A stretch of 64,000 bases of DNA from Luzula sylvatica (Eukaryota; Streptophyta; Magnoliopsida; Poales; Juncaceae). This document shows positions 34,782-46,403 of the stretch, in pieces; position 1 is the stretch's first letter, and each line of letters starts with the position of its first letter. Location: the NCBI GenBank assembly GCA_946800325.1, contig OX326957.1:53625798-53689797 (forward strand). Reading direction: 5' to 3'. The notes beneath the pieces were generated by a model. That model was given only the letters and a program-made list of their open reading frames with translations, searched no databases and had not been told where the DNA came from. The translations under genes were made by a program, and so were the position numbers.

Positions 34782-37464
34782 ACACACAACTAGTGATGCC
34801 TCACCATTTGGTGATTAACACCTCAATTAGCAAAGTTAATTAATAATTAATTCATAGTTACTACAAATATAATATGTAATTAATGTCCCTACCAATTAAA
34901 GATTAATAAGGAATATTGAAAAATTAATAAATATAAAGTAATCATTAATTGATAAAGATAATTAATGAGTTAATCTTCAGATGATGAGCGAAATGGGGGG
35001 CACAGTAAATGACCTCTATATTTTTTTTATGAAACACACACTTTTTGGCAATAAGAACATATCAAGGATACTCAAAATGTCGTGGACGATCCTGTTCGTT
35101 GCATAGCGCGAATATTATTCTAATCTTATCAAAATGGAAGGGTGGATGTGGAAAGAAATGTTGTGGGGATGAGTTGAATTAACTCAATTAATGGATGTTT
35201 TTATATATGAAAATATATCCACTAAACACAACATAAAGGCATCTTACTTAACTCTTAAGTGTAGGAACCCAAATAGTAGTAATAAAGCATGAGAGAAAAG
35301 AAGGGGAATCGAAATGCTGATCCAACGGCTCCAGTTTCTCCATGAAACCATGGATTCCATGGTGTGCTTAAAAGGAATTGAACATGACGTGCTCAACTCC
35401 ATGTTCTCCACGCGGCACTCTTTTGTTCGTTAAACCTAAAACTTCGTGGCAATTTGGAGGATGGCCTTTCTGGGTGGGCCTAAATTCTCACCTATGATGT
35501 AAACAGATTTATTTATTTGAACTCTATTCTTTTAACAGTGTGTACGCCCACTCAGTATATAATAATTTACAATCCCTCTTTTACAAAATACTTCCATTTT
35601 TAAGGATAAAACTATTAAATTGACCTAAACCTAAAGAATTTGCAAACTAATTACTGTTTAATAATGATGGTTTTTTTATTTGCACATGTTATTTATATTT
35701 AAAAGATAAAAAAAAAAAAAAAGTGGCGTTATTGCAAGAGCTAACTTGACTTAATTAAAAGCGATTTTAATTTTTTTAGGACCATTATACCCTTATTTAT
35801 GACGATTGATATTTATTACACTTATCTATTATTTTTTCTATCTTTCATAAATTTTGTAATAGTAATTTTTCTAACATCATGAAGAACCAATATATTACTT
35901 TTCATATGTATATATATTACGGGTTACAATTTAGATGTTTTTTTATGATGAGAAAAATTAAGTACAATAATATTTTCTATATATGAAATATTTTGTTTGT
36001 ATAATTTATAGACTAAAATAACAATAATAAAAATAAGTGAAACAAATATTAATCGTCCTAAATAGGGGTAAATTTTTTTGAAATTGTTCTTAATTAAGTC
36101 ATGCTAATTCTTGCAATATCGTCGTTAAAAAAAAAAACCATTGAAAGAATTAGTAAATAATTTATAGAAACTAGGGTTTATACTTTATAGTTAGAATATA
36201 CTGTTTGGCAGGTTCTGCATGACAGCTATTTGATAGAATAGTTGTAAAAAATAATCTATCTAGTTACTATGGGTGATGTAATGAAGGTCCAGAATCGATG
36301 AACTCGAATATGGCTGGCAAGTTGAGTGAGATATGAGTGTCTATAATGGTTGTGGAGGAAGAAGAGGAGAGGACCATAGGAATTGGAACAGAATAAAAGG
36401 TTTGGTTTTTGGTGATGTGTGTATATGATAATACGAGTACAAAACAAGTATAGAAATTAGAAAAGGGAACAGAAAAGGATATAAAAGGAGTGGAATTAAT
36501 TGGGGGATCTACCTTTCCTCTCATTTCCTTCCCTTTATCTTTCTCTGGACTTGTTTTTTGCAAATTTATAATTTCAATTTGTTTATTATGACATCAAGTC
36601 AAGAATTTTTTTTTAATACTAGTGTGATACAGAAAGGATAGAGAGAGAGAGAGATGGGGGACTGTTTGAAAGAACTTGGAATTTGAAGCAAGTGCTTTTG
36701 TTTACAAGATAAAGAAGAGATTTTCAAATATGTTAGTTATTGCATTGGAATTGGAATATATCTTTGTCTATCATCAATTAGAATTTAGAAATATCTCATT
36801 CAGTATATTATTATATACTTGTATATTTTTATTCTTGACGTCGAAATATCATTGCGGTGCTAATATATCGTTTTCAGTATAAATATATCATTACTTAATC
36901 AATTTGTTTTCAACAGTAATAGATCAATTAAGATGCTAACATAGTGTTTCTAATGTCAATATATTATTTTCTTAAATAATATACTCGTTGTTAATATATT
37001 ATTTTGATATTAATACGTTGTTTATGTACAAGTTTACCAATTGGAATATATCTTTCTCTTAAATAAAAAATATTGATTTGAGTACAAAAAACACTGCTTT
37101 GAAGGTTAGTATAATACTTCCAGTGACGGATCTTACTATGTATAAATGGGGAACGATAATTTAGGAGGGTTACAGTGAACTTTTTTTAAAAAAAATTGTG
37201 TTTGTGTGTGTGTGTGTGGATGTGGGGGATACATAAATTTTCAATTTTATCAAAAAATAAAATAGAATATATACACATTACTGTTCAAAAATCTACAAGG
37301 GAAGGGGAGGGGGCTAAATCCGCCAATGAACACTTCCAATATTAATATATACTATATTTATCGGTATTGCAAATAACATGATGTTGCAACGGATATACCA
37401 TTGTGCATTTTGGAGGCTAAATGTAGCGCGCCGCAATACTAGTATGTCACGTGTGTGTTTTTTT
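34122..37464. other. AT-rich intergenic DNA
   Basis: Contains the poly-C/(CA)n tract listed next. Minus ORF 36267-36563 (98 codons) is serine-rich and unrecognised; I see no start context or family that supports it. 37120-37330 (GTGACGGATCTTAC to AAATCCGCCAATG) may be a worn MITE. Confidence 0.4.
34746..34788. repeat. C22 tract followed by (CA)n
   Basis: Twenty-two C residues then about ten CA units. The length may be unreliable in assembly. Confidence 0.9.
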
Positions 37465-38156
37465 TAGAGGTGGCAAATCCGGCCCGAACTCGAAAAAACC
37501 GTCCGACTCGCCCGAGGTCCGAATCGCCCGTGACCCGAAAAATTTAAAAAATTCAAACGACCGAACCCGTCCGACCCGAACCCGAGAAATCCGACCCAAA
37601 ATTGACCCGGCGTGACATATTATAATTATTATTCCGACCCAACTCGACCCGAATCCGAGTTGTCCGAAACCCGATGAACTCGATAATGATAAGTCCGAAC
37701 TCAAATAGTCCGAACCCAAATTGATCCGGTATTATCATTTTTTTAATTCAATCTATTAACTAATATCTGTTATATTATATTTATTATATTTTTCGAGAGT
37801 GAGATGACACCGTTGCTTTCAAATAAAAAACATAGACCTGGATTTAGATAATAGTTTAATTTTATATCTAATATTTTGACAAAATTGATTTATAGAATCA
37901 TTAAAAAAAATCCGACACAACCCAAATTTGTCTAACCCGAATTCCGAAAGAATCCGAATCCGGAACAAACCGCGTCCGCGAATCACCCCGAACTTGAAAA
38001 CCCGACCCGACTATAATTTTCAACTCGAAATTGATCCGATCCGAACCCAGATAGATCCGAATTGACTTAATCCGATGAGATCCGAACCCAAAAATTAACC
38101 CGAAACTTGTTGGGTTCAGCCCGAAACCGTCCAAACCCGCCTGTTTGCCACCTCTA
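37465..38156. mobile_element. hAT-like non-autonomous element, 692 bp
   Basis: Perfect 13 bp TIRs TAGAGGTGGCAAA and TTTGCCACCTCTA. The outer 8 bp are GTTTTTTT and ATTTTTTT, which fit an 8 bp TSD with one change, though T-runs make this weak. Both subterminal regions are dense in CCGAACCCGA-like words; the centre is AT-rich. ORFs on the minus strand here are repeat read-through. Confidence 0.75.
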
Positions 38157-38420
38157 ATTTTTTTATTCTTTGTATGTGTTTTTGGGCTAAACATATAAAA
38201 TGGAAAATGAAACGAATGAGTAAAATATATACATCTAAATGTAGTTTTTAAAAGTCTTTTGTATCATGTTGGAAATGTCTTTATTTGTTGTATTTTTAAA
38301 TTATCTTCTGATTCTGATATTTATGATTGAGATATTCCATATACACATTAACAAATTTTATGTTTCACAAGATATTCCATATGTTACTATTTATAGGTTA
38401 TATGTGGTAAAATAATATAA

Positions 38421-38600
38421 TATTTATATAATTTCGTTGTTCATGACGGCCTCAAGTGGCCTAATGAGGTTTTCGGAAGATTTAGGATGGAAAGTCGAGC
38501 TCAAAAGACGAAGCTTGATCACAAGGCAAAACTTACAAGGATCGAGGGAAGAGAGAAAGCCGCTAGGTCTGAAGAGTATGAAGAGCGAAAGTTTGTATGA
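38421..38600 (+). other. Coding-like 60-codon stretch, unidentified
   Basis: Open from 38421 to the TGA at 38598-38600. Composition changes abruptly from AT-rich to balanced, and the reading frame is rich in Lys, Arg and Glu, with a segment DGLKWPNEVFGRFRME. It looks like a terminal exon or gene fragment, but I recognise no family and find no convincing splice acceptor or start. It could be a captured or decayed gene piece. Confidence 0.35.
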
Positions 38601-40279
38601 ATGAGAAAATTTTATTATACCATAGGTATAATTCTGAACATTTCATCAAAAATGTTACGTGTGTACTCTTTATTTTTTCTATTTTAATCGAAATTATATG
38701 CGTGTATGCCAAAGAAAATATACTTGATCCCCAAAATTATCTCAGTATCATTTATAAAGTGACAAAATGAATTGATTAACATATATAATTATATATAATT
38801 GACTCAATTAAATATTAATTGACACCTTTAATTAACATGTCAATAATTTATAATATGTTAATATTAATAAATATTAGTTGACGTGTCAATTCAATTAAAT
38901 GATCAATTCAATCGTTAATCGAGTCAATTAATAACACTAATCAACTCACTTAATCCTCTCTTGCCACATCAACAAGGATGTTTTTTTGTTTGTTATTGGG
39001 GCACCATATATAACCTATGTGTGAAACTATGACTCAACTTTTAATTTTTTAGGGACATAGATAATAATATCCATATTTTTTCTGCTAATATATAACATTT
39101 ACAATTGTGTTCTTTAAAAAATGATATTTTGTATATTAATGGATGATATTTCAAAAATATATTTCGGTTTTATGTGTATTATTTACGATTTTCTTTTATT
39201 TATTTTCAAACTTTAATTTTGCTTGAAGTATAACATGTTATTTTTTATTTATTTTGTGTGGATTTATAATGATGGACCAATTTCATCGATCATTATTAAT
39301 TATAATGCATATATACATGATAGACCAATTTCATGAATTCTTATTACTTATAATACATTATTGCATCAATATATTTACAAACATATCGTGATTATATTAA
39401 TTAAATTTAAACATACCCGTGCACATGCTATTTAAACAAATTATATAAAAAAAAAAACATGTAAAAAAAAAGGGTATGAAGTCTGCGCAATGGTGCGAGG
39501 TATTGCTAGTATATCATATTCTTCTAGAGTTTGAAAACCGGGAATCAAAATACCCAATCCAGAAAGAAAATTCCTGAGTTTTCATAAGGGATTGATTTGT
39601 AGATTAGAGATGTATTTAAACTTTAATTTCTTGATTTTGTGGGTTGTGATTGCTTTTTGTAAGGTATTACTTATTAGCATATAAATGAACGTACTGAGAT
39701 ATATAATTTCATTGTTGGAATTGTAATTTTATAGTGTTTGTATTTTTCTAGTGAAAAAAAATTAATAGACGAGGAACTTGAGCCCTTTCTATTTTCAAAA
39801 AAGAAAAATAATATTGTTGCGAAAATATTACTGTGAAAATATTACGCCAATATATCGTTCATAGACGAAGAACTTGAGCCCTTTTTATTTAAAATAAAAT
39901 AAAATAATATTATTGTGAAAATATTACACCAATATATTGTCTTCTTCATGCAATTCATGAGAAAATAAAATCCAAAACGTTACCAAAACGTTATTTGGGA
40001 TATCTATTTTTCATAATAATAAATTTTGTTATATATCCATGCTTAATATAAGGGTAAATATACTATGTTCTCATGAACAAGAAAAAAAAATTGATGCGTC
40101 AATCGAAGAGGTTATTCGGATTGATTAGATCATTTACGTGAATCAATCCAACTAAGTATTGATTTTAGTGCTAATCAATTTAATTAATCCTCATTAATCA
40201 TCCTCGATTGAGTATCATCACAATTTTTTTGTTTGACTGGTGCCATACATAACCCCCTAATATAAGAGGTCATATAGAG

Positions 40280-40310
<31 letters not shown>

Positions 40311-41040
40311 AAGTTCCTCCAAACACCTTCTATTCTCTAATTAATGGTTAATTATTGAAATAATTAACAAAAAGACACTTCGTGAGCAGTTAATTAATAT
40401 ATAATTAAAATACATATATATTCACACTTCTTAATTAATATTAATTAATTATTAATCGGATGTATTTTTGTTAATTACTATGCTAATTAACCATCAATTA
40501 ATGGTTAATTGATGATACAGAGGATGTGGTGAGGAAATGAGAGATATGGTATAATTATTCCTCATATAACATCCAGATGGTTATTGTGCTCCTATATTTC
40601 AACATAACAACTTTAAAATTAACAACTTAATTAGAACGCTTAATAAACATGATAATTTAACATAGAACACATTACAAGCATCATAAAATCAACATTCATT
40701 TGAATTAACAATGTTAAATTGTTAATTATATATCGCATATTCATCAATTATCGTGACATGTGTTAATTGTTGTCTTAACTGATGTGACAATTACGATATC
40801 GAATTAGAGGTGGTTGTGTTGAAAATTTAAGTGCATGTAAAATGTGAAATTTCCGTAATATTTATAGTTCTGGTATATCAAATTTCTTTTTGTCTCAACA
40901 CTTACAGAATGACGTATTAGTGGCAAAGATTGCACGAGCGTAAACGAACAATTACTACCAGTGAGCTTGCTTACATATCCCTGTTATCCTTTGCTTACAA
41001 ATTTCGAGCCCATGGGCAACAAAGTAAAAAGAACAGAGAA
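38601..41040. other. Intergenic DNA with repeats
   Basis: 38760-38960 is the inverted relative of 11985-12140. 39765-39955 holds a roughly 95 bp tandem duplication (GACGA[GA]GAACTTGAGCCC twice). 40283-40310 is a run of 28 C. 40930-41326 is GA-rich and leads into the FAF gene; the ORF at 40930-41211 is probably 5' flank. Confidence 0.5.
40283..40310. repeat. C28 homopolymer
   Basis: Twenty-eight C residues in AT-rich DNA. Confidence 0.9.
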
Positions 41041-41326
41041 AAGGAGAAGAGGAGAGAGATGGTGGCAAGGCTAGGGGACCCCTTACCGTCCAAAAAGGTT
41101 CTTTCATCACCCCCTACAAATACCCCTCAAGCCCCCCTCATAACATACAACGCAATTCAATTCATTTCCAACAATTCCAAGAGTGAAAGGAGAGAGGTAC
41201 CCAAAACTTAATATCCAATCTATCGATATTATTGTGTTGCACCTCCTCTCCCTTCTCTTCTCTATACAAGGGTCAATTCGGCTCTGTTTTCTCCGACGAC
41301 CAACTAACTCATTTCAACTGAAAAAC

Positions 41327-42442
41327 ATGCCTTCACTCGATCAAGCCGATATATGGACTGCCATTCTTCAATCTGGTGCTGACACATCATCCAAGAAAGG
41401 TGCTGAGCTCCCACCTCCATACATACACCCTCTCGTTAAGAAGTCATCTCAGCTCCTCAGCCAGAAAAGCCTTGAGATATGCACTGAGAGTCTCGGCTCC
41501 GAGTCCGGCACGGAATTCTCCCCTTCCGACTCCGAGTATTACTCATCTGCCTCCTCCGACTCCGACTCGGATTCCGACGTGTCCCAACTTAAATCCGCTT
41601 ACAACCACAAAATCTCCTCATACAAATACAAAGCCGAGTGCAACAATGATCTAATGGCGGTTAATTACCATTGCTTTGCCGGAGGAAGCGGTGGAAGGAC
41701 ATTTCCTCCACCACTTCCATCCATCGCGAGGCGAGACGGGCGACCATGTCTTCGCATGCGACCCCACCGGCAGGATGGACGGCTAGTCGTTGAGGCAGTC
41801 CCGGTGAAGTCCAACACTTATCTTCATGCCAATCGTCACAATGGGTGCCTCCGCTTGTCCTTCATTGACTGCGCCTCTCGCTCTGCCTCGGCGTCACCAA
41901 AAACAGAAAATTACATTGTTTCGCCATTGGTCGAGGAGAAAGAGGAGGTTGAGAAACAAGGACAACAACTAGAAGAGGTGGAGAAGATCGAACAAGAAGA
42001 GGAGGAAAAAGAAATAACAGAAGAACAACAGGAGGAAGAGGAGATGGAAGAAGAAGAGGTCGAGGTGGTAGAAAGGAGGACCGTAATAGAAGTCAAGGTT
42101 AGTTCTCAAAACGTGAGGGCCCACCGCTCATCCTTAGTAATCAACAAGTTCCTCGGAGGAACGCCGGACGCTGATGCGGCGGCAGACAGACCCCCTTCTC
42201 CGCCGAAACGAGCGGCTGCTGCCACAGCCGCCACATCCGCTGCTGCAGCGGTAGTCGCAGCCGCCTCCTCGTCTATGAATGATAAAGAAGCGAGTGACGG
42301 GTACGATTTGAGCGACACAAAGTTACTTTTCACCTCGAGAAGAAGAAATAAGGAGGAGTTGTTGAGGAGTATGCGCCGGTGCAGCGAGCTCAGGCGACCA
42401 CTCTTCTTCTGGGAACCGTGCTGCATTGCCACCTCTTCATGA
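41327..42442 (+). CDS. FANTASTIC FOUR (FAF)-family protein, FAF-like
   Basis: 371 residues, single exon. FAF proteins are plant-specific; Arabidopsis FAF1-4 influence shoot meristem size, and the role of FAF-like members is less clear. The diagnostic FAF domain is at residues 126-180, with FPPPLPSIARRDGRPCLRMR, then the GRLVVEAVPV and GCLRLSFI blocks. The motif CTESLGSESG (residues 52-61) is also typical. Other features: Ser/Asp-rich 66-85, acidic Glu-rich 203-247, Ala-rich 296-313, and a C-terminal RRPLFFWEPCCIATS block. The start at 41327 was chosen because MPSLDQADIW is a family-like N-terminus; the frame is open 48 codons further up to 41183 but that part looks like 5' leader. It is the only intact cellular gene I can support here. 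Confidence 0.92.
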   Translation: MPSLDQADIWTAILQSGADTSSKKGAELPPPYIHPLVKKSSQLLSQKSLEICTESLGSESGTEFSPSDSEYYSSASSDSDSDSDVSQLKSAYNHKISSYKYKAECNNDLMAVNYHCFAGGSGGRTFPPPLPSIARRDGRPCLRMRPHRQDGRLVVEAVPVKSNTYLHANRHNGCLRLSFIDCASRSASASPKTENYIVSPLVEEKEEVEKQGQQLEEVEKIEQEEEEKEITEEQQEEEEMEEEEVEVVERRTVIEVKVSSQNVRAHRSSLVINKFLGGTPDADAAADRPPSPPKRAAAATAATSAAAAVVAAASSSMNDKEASDGYDLSDTKLLFTSRRRNKEELLRSMRRCSELRRPLFFWEPCCIATSS

Positions 42443-43560
42443 TTCACAATTGATGTTTAATGATCAGTCTTATATGTTTATGAACTATCATTATTATCAA
42501 TGTTTATGCGAGACGATATATATACTTCTGTTACTACTTCGAGGTGGTAACTTGAGATATATAATTAGTATTACTATTATTATTATTATTGAATAATAAT
42601 TTGTCATTGATAATTACCGAGACTAAGCAGTGGCTTCTAATGGGGTTTTTTTTCATGACATGACCAAGAATTAATTTATGCATGATTAGTTAGGGTTGTG
42701 TTTGTTTTCCTCTTTTTCGCTGCTGAGATGGTAATTGGGGTTTTGTAGTTTGATCTTTTGTTTTAGTTAATTATTCAGTTCATGTAATTTTGATTGCTTG
42801 CTCCATTTATTAGTGGATTATTTGAGATTAAGATCGCATATTCACTCCATCTTTCTTTTTAATCGTGAAATGAGTAATTTATGTTTGTTATTTTTTCAAA
42901 ATTAAATATTCCAATTAACAAAAATCACTTGGACTCAAGCTCAGTTGTGTTGTGTGACCCTGAATACTTTGGTAGTAGAAATTGAGAGGAATAATCAGAG
43001 AAAAATGGAAGGGAAAAGTGAATTTGAATGGAGGTGGTTCCCAGAAGAAAGCAAAGCATGAAAGGGGACAGATAGATTCTGTCCTTTAGAGATTCGGTGA
43101 AGGAACGAACATATCACTTTGCATTATAACACTTGAATGAGAATCTTGTCATTTTACATCTAAGATGGGCCCCTCTCACAAAATGGCTCTGTTTATCCCA
43201 AATTAGCATGCTGCAAAATCTTGGAATGTCGCATTAAAATCCAACTCATATATATACGGAGATCCAATCAAAGAGTCCTAAAAGGAATCTACACAGTTAG
43301 GTAATAACCGCAAAAATAATAATAATCATTCACTTACACACGTTCAATCAACACAAACATCAAAGAAAAATACTAAAATGAAAATACCCTATTTCTTCAA
43401 CTCAGATGATCTTTAATGGAACGGATTACTACACCTATATCAATGAAGGCATGCATTCATCCTCACAAGTAATCCGCTTCTTGATTAAAAGCTCTAACAT
43501 TGGGCATAATCATCGGGTGCTTGACCCGTCTCTTCGAAATCAGACAATCTCTGTGAAAAT
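42443..43560. other. 3' flank of FAF and intergenic DNA
   Basis: T-rich 3' region with (TAT)n near 42570-42590. No second gene recognised; the ORF at 43406-43639 runs into the SINE and is not credible. Confidence 0.5.
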
Positions 43561-43682
43561 GAGTAAATGGAAAAGGTTGGATTGTCTCCATCTATTGGTA
43601 CCCATCACACTTGAATCAACAATCTTTCACAATATATGATTTGTGTGTCTCACACTCAATCACTGGATCGTGAGTCCATTAG
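43561..43682 (-). mobile_element. tRNA-type SINE
   Basis: The reverse complement shows ACTCACGATCCAGTGATTGAG, then GTTGATTCAAGTGTGATGGG and ATAGATGGAGACAATCC, matching the plus-strand copies at 33015 and 33992. Confidence 0.55.
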
Positions 43683-43959
43683 CACAAATCACACAATCTC
43701 TAACTCTTTGGATAGCTAATCTCGATGATGGTTGAATACATAGTAGGGTTGAGTGTGTTTGTAGTATATATGCAACCTCGAAGGTATCCGTGAAAAATGC
43801 ACATGACATATCACCATGATTTAGGGAGACATATTGCATACAAGCTGCCATGACACGAAATATATTCACCCTGCAAAGGATCAATTATTCTGAAAATAAA
43901 GTATCATAATTCACATATAAAGAATCCAATGATAACTTCAGGTTCAAGAACTAAAATTC

Positions 43960-43962
<3 letters not shown>

Positions 43963-44008
<46 letters not shown>
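43963..44008. repeat. (TAT)n microsatellite
   Basis: About 15 units. Confidence 0.95.
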
Positions 44009-44014
<6 letters not shown>

Positions 44015-44377
44015 TTGACATTTCCGTGTCCATGATTAGTAAAACATAATCATCTTATATTTGAATATACTGGTGTACATATATATTTTATTATATTAGA
44101 CCTGTATATCTCCATATACATCATATATATGACCAGTGACATTTAAAATCGTATTACGCTCATTTTATAGTTTTACTATCATAATAATCACATATTATGA
44201 TGATGTACAAACTAATTATACAATTCATGACTTATTCACATATTCCTAAATATGTTAAATAACCAATACACATATTAAATGAAACATTAACTTAATATAT
44301 AATATTAGATCAACGAACATAAATAATAACTGATATTCGTTTATATACAAACTAAACAGTTTAGCCTATGATATTAT
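44009..44377 (-). mobile_element. Diverged 3' non-coding piece of a lineage II copia
   Basis: GTAAAACATAATCAT, ACTGGTGTACAT and AATCACATATTATG occur in the same order as in 53480-53660 (GCAAAACATAATTAT, GCTAGTGTACAT, AATCACGTATTATG). The LTR element at 44378 is inserted at its right edge. Confidence 0.5.
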
Positions 44378-45786
44378 TGTTGGTTAATTCTAACCTAGAG
44401 GGGGGTAAATTTGGCAATCTAACTTACACTTAGTTTAGATTTAAACCTAATTTACGGTGCGGAATAAATAATAATTTAGATGATAAAAATGATACCGTAC
44501 AAACACTTTGACACAAGATGTTTGTTTACGAAGTTCGGTAGGTGGTTGCTTTGTAGCTTTAACTCACCCTTTACTCGCTTAATTGACCGACTCAATTATT
44601 TGCGAGTACCTACGTCTCCGGGAATGCCTTGTGCCTCTTTTTGGCTTTCGATTGAATTCCAACTCAACTCGATTACAAGGATTTGCCTAGATCGATTTAC
44701 ACGCTTCTATCGATCTATAGCTTAGGCTCTTTACAATTTGTTGCACTAGCCTATTACACTTTTACACTAATCGAGCTACAACGTGATCGGTCACGTGAGT
44801 GGGATACGATTAGTGGAGAATATCGAAAGTAGATCAACGATCTAAAGAGGTTTCTCAAGCTATCAATGGATATAGATAATCACAGCTTAGGGTTTCTCTC
44901 TTTTTAGGTTTGAATGTTTGAAAGTGAAGAGGTGAGCGAGAGAGAGACCCATGAAGGATTCTATTTATACTCTCTATATAAATCCTTCAGAAAACTTGTA
45001 GTGCGTTCGAACGCATACAGTCCGTTCAGAACGCACTTGTAGTTTGCACTAGCCGTTTCAAAATAACGTGCAAGTACATCTTGGGTCCGTTCGAACGGAC
45101 AATTTCCGTTCGTAACGGACTCAATTATACATAGTATTTTGCGTTCACAGGAACAAGAGTCCGTTCAACGCACTGAAAAGTGGGTGAACGGATTCCAGGT
45201 TGTCCGTTCGAACTCACATGTGTGTTCGTTCGAACGCACACATCCCTGTGACATTTTTCCGTTCACAGGAAGGATTGTCCGTTCAACGCACTCAGAAGGT
45301 GGGTGAACGGATTTTAATTGTCCGTTCGAACGGACATGATTATTCGTTCGAACGCACACATCCCTGTGACACGTTTGGTTCTAATCAAGGTTTAAAGTTT
45401 TGATATGTGGCAAGTCCGTTCTGAACGGACTTTGAGTTCGTTCAGAACGCACTTCCTGCTTGACTGAACTCTTTGTTATTTTGAACATGATTTTACTTGA
45501 GTTCTACTAGGTTTGTACCTATGGTTTATTTGTGGCGTATCCCACTCACGGAAGGCTTCAACATCTTGAGTCTTGATGTATTCCAATGGCCTTCCTTGTG
45601 TTCTTCTTTTCTTGTTTATCTTGAGACTTCATGTCCTGATTCTTGATGTAATCCAATGAAATCCTCCTTCACAAGTCCTCCTTCATCTTCGTATCGTACC
45701 TATGTTATCCTGCACTTTTCTGGATGTATACATTAGTAATGACAGTGTTTTGAAATAATCAAACTATCAAGAAATTTGAACCAACA
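44378..45786 (-). repeat. 3' LTR, lineage I, 1409 bp
   Basis: Minus strand TGTTGGTTCAAATTTC to CCAACA. TATA box (TATAAATAG) at 44969-44961. U3 dyad array at 45001-45452. The U5-side block at about 44530-44700 is shared with the other lineage I LTRs. Confidence 0.93.
45001..45452. promoter_or_regulatory. Dyad array in U3, core TTCGAA
   Basis: Roughly a dozen dyads, mostly pairs 19-22 bp apart. Arms alternate between GTCCG..CGGAC, GTGCG..CGCAC and GTTCG..CGAAC. The array begins about 30 bp upstream of the TATA box. Confidence 0.85.
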
Positions 45787-45802
45787 AACTCCCCCTTTTG
45801 AT
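45787..45802 (-). other. Polypurine tract
   Basis: The minus strand reads ATCAAAAGGGGGAGTT directly before the 3' LTR. Confidence 0.88.
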
Positions 45803-46073
45803 TAATTTCAAAACACTGTCGGTTTGGAGAGTTTCATCATTTAGTTGAGAACTTTCCGTACGATCGTTTCTCCCCCATTTTGAAAGAGATCAAAAGGGCC
45901 AATGAGACTTCATCAACGGAAGGCTCCCCCTAAATGCGAGCTCCCCCTCAAAGAATGAATTGATGAATGTATGAGCTCGTAAATAAGATCAAATTATTTT
46001 GTTTTGAATGATGACAATCTTTTCAAATTTAGCAGATTTAAGGAAAATAAAACAATTTTTGTGTTTGTGTGCG

Positions 46074-46112
46074 TTCCGAACGGAAAAAGTGGTGCGTTCG
46101 AACGCACTTGCA
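46074..46112. repeat. Dyad pair near the 3' end of the internal region
   Basis: GTTCCGAACGG followed by GTGCGTTCGAACGCAC. Confidence 0.7.
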
Positions 46113-46403
46113 TCTGACAAAAACTTCACAGAATTTATACTGATGAGTGTATGAACACTAAACCAAAACAGGATAATAAAAGAAATGCACAAGTTTATGC
46201 TACTGACATAATACCATAATTATTCATCAAACATAATTATTCAATAGACCTAATTTTTCAATCATACCGACACACATCAAAGTTTTGATAAGTTCTCACA
46301 TACTCTCATGTATACTCAAGACTTAGACATAACATGACATAATACGACATAACACACCCCACAACCAAGGGTGATCACAATTCATTTGACTCGGGTTAGG
46401 TAT

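Noticed and set aside
36267..36563. 98-codon minus ORF
   Set aside because: Low-complexity Ser/Thr/Phe content, no recognised family, no neighbouring gene structure.
41911..42447. Minus ORFs opposite the FAF gene
   Set aside because: Antisense of Glu- and Ala-rich tracts, giving Ser-rich and Ala-rich shadows.
45165..45403. ORFs with repeated Val-Arg-Ser-Asn and Phe-Glu-Arg-Thr words, also at 51860-52098 and 2474-2842
   Set aside because: Translations of the dyad repeats on both strands; no codon bias or start context.
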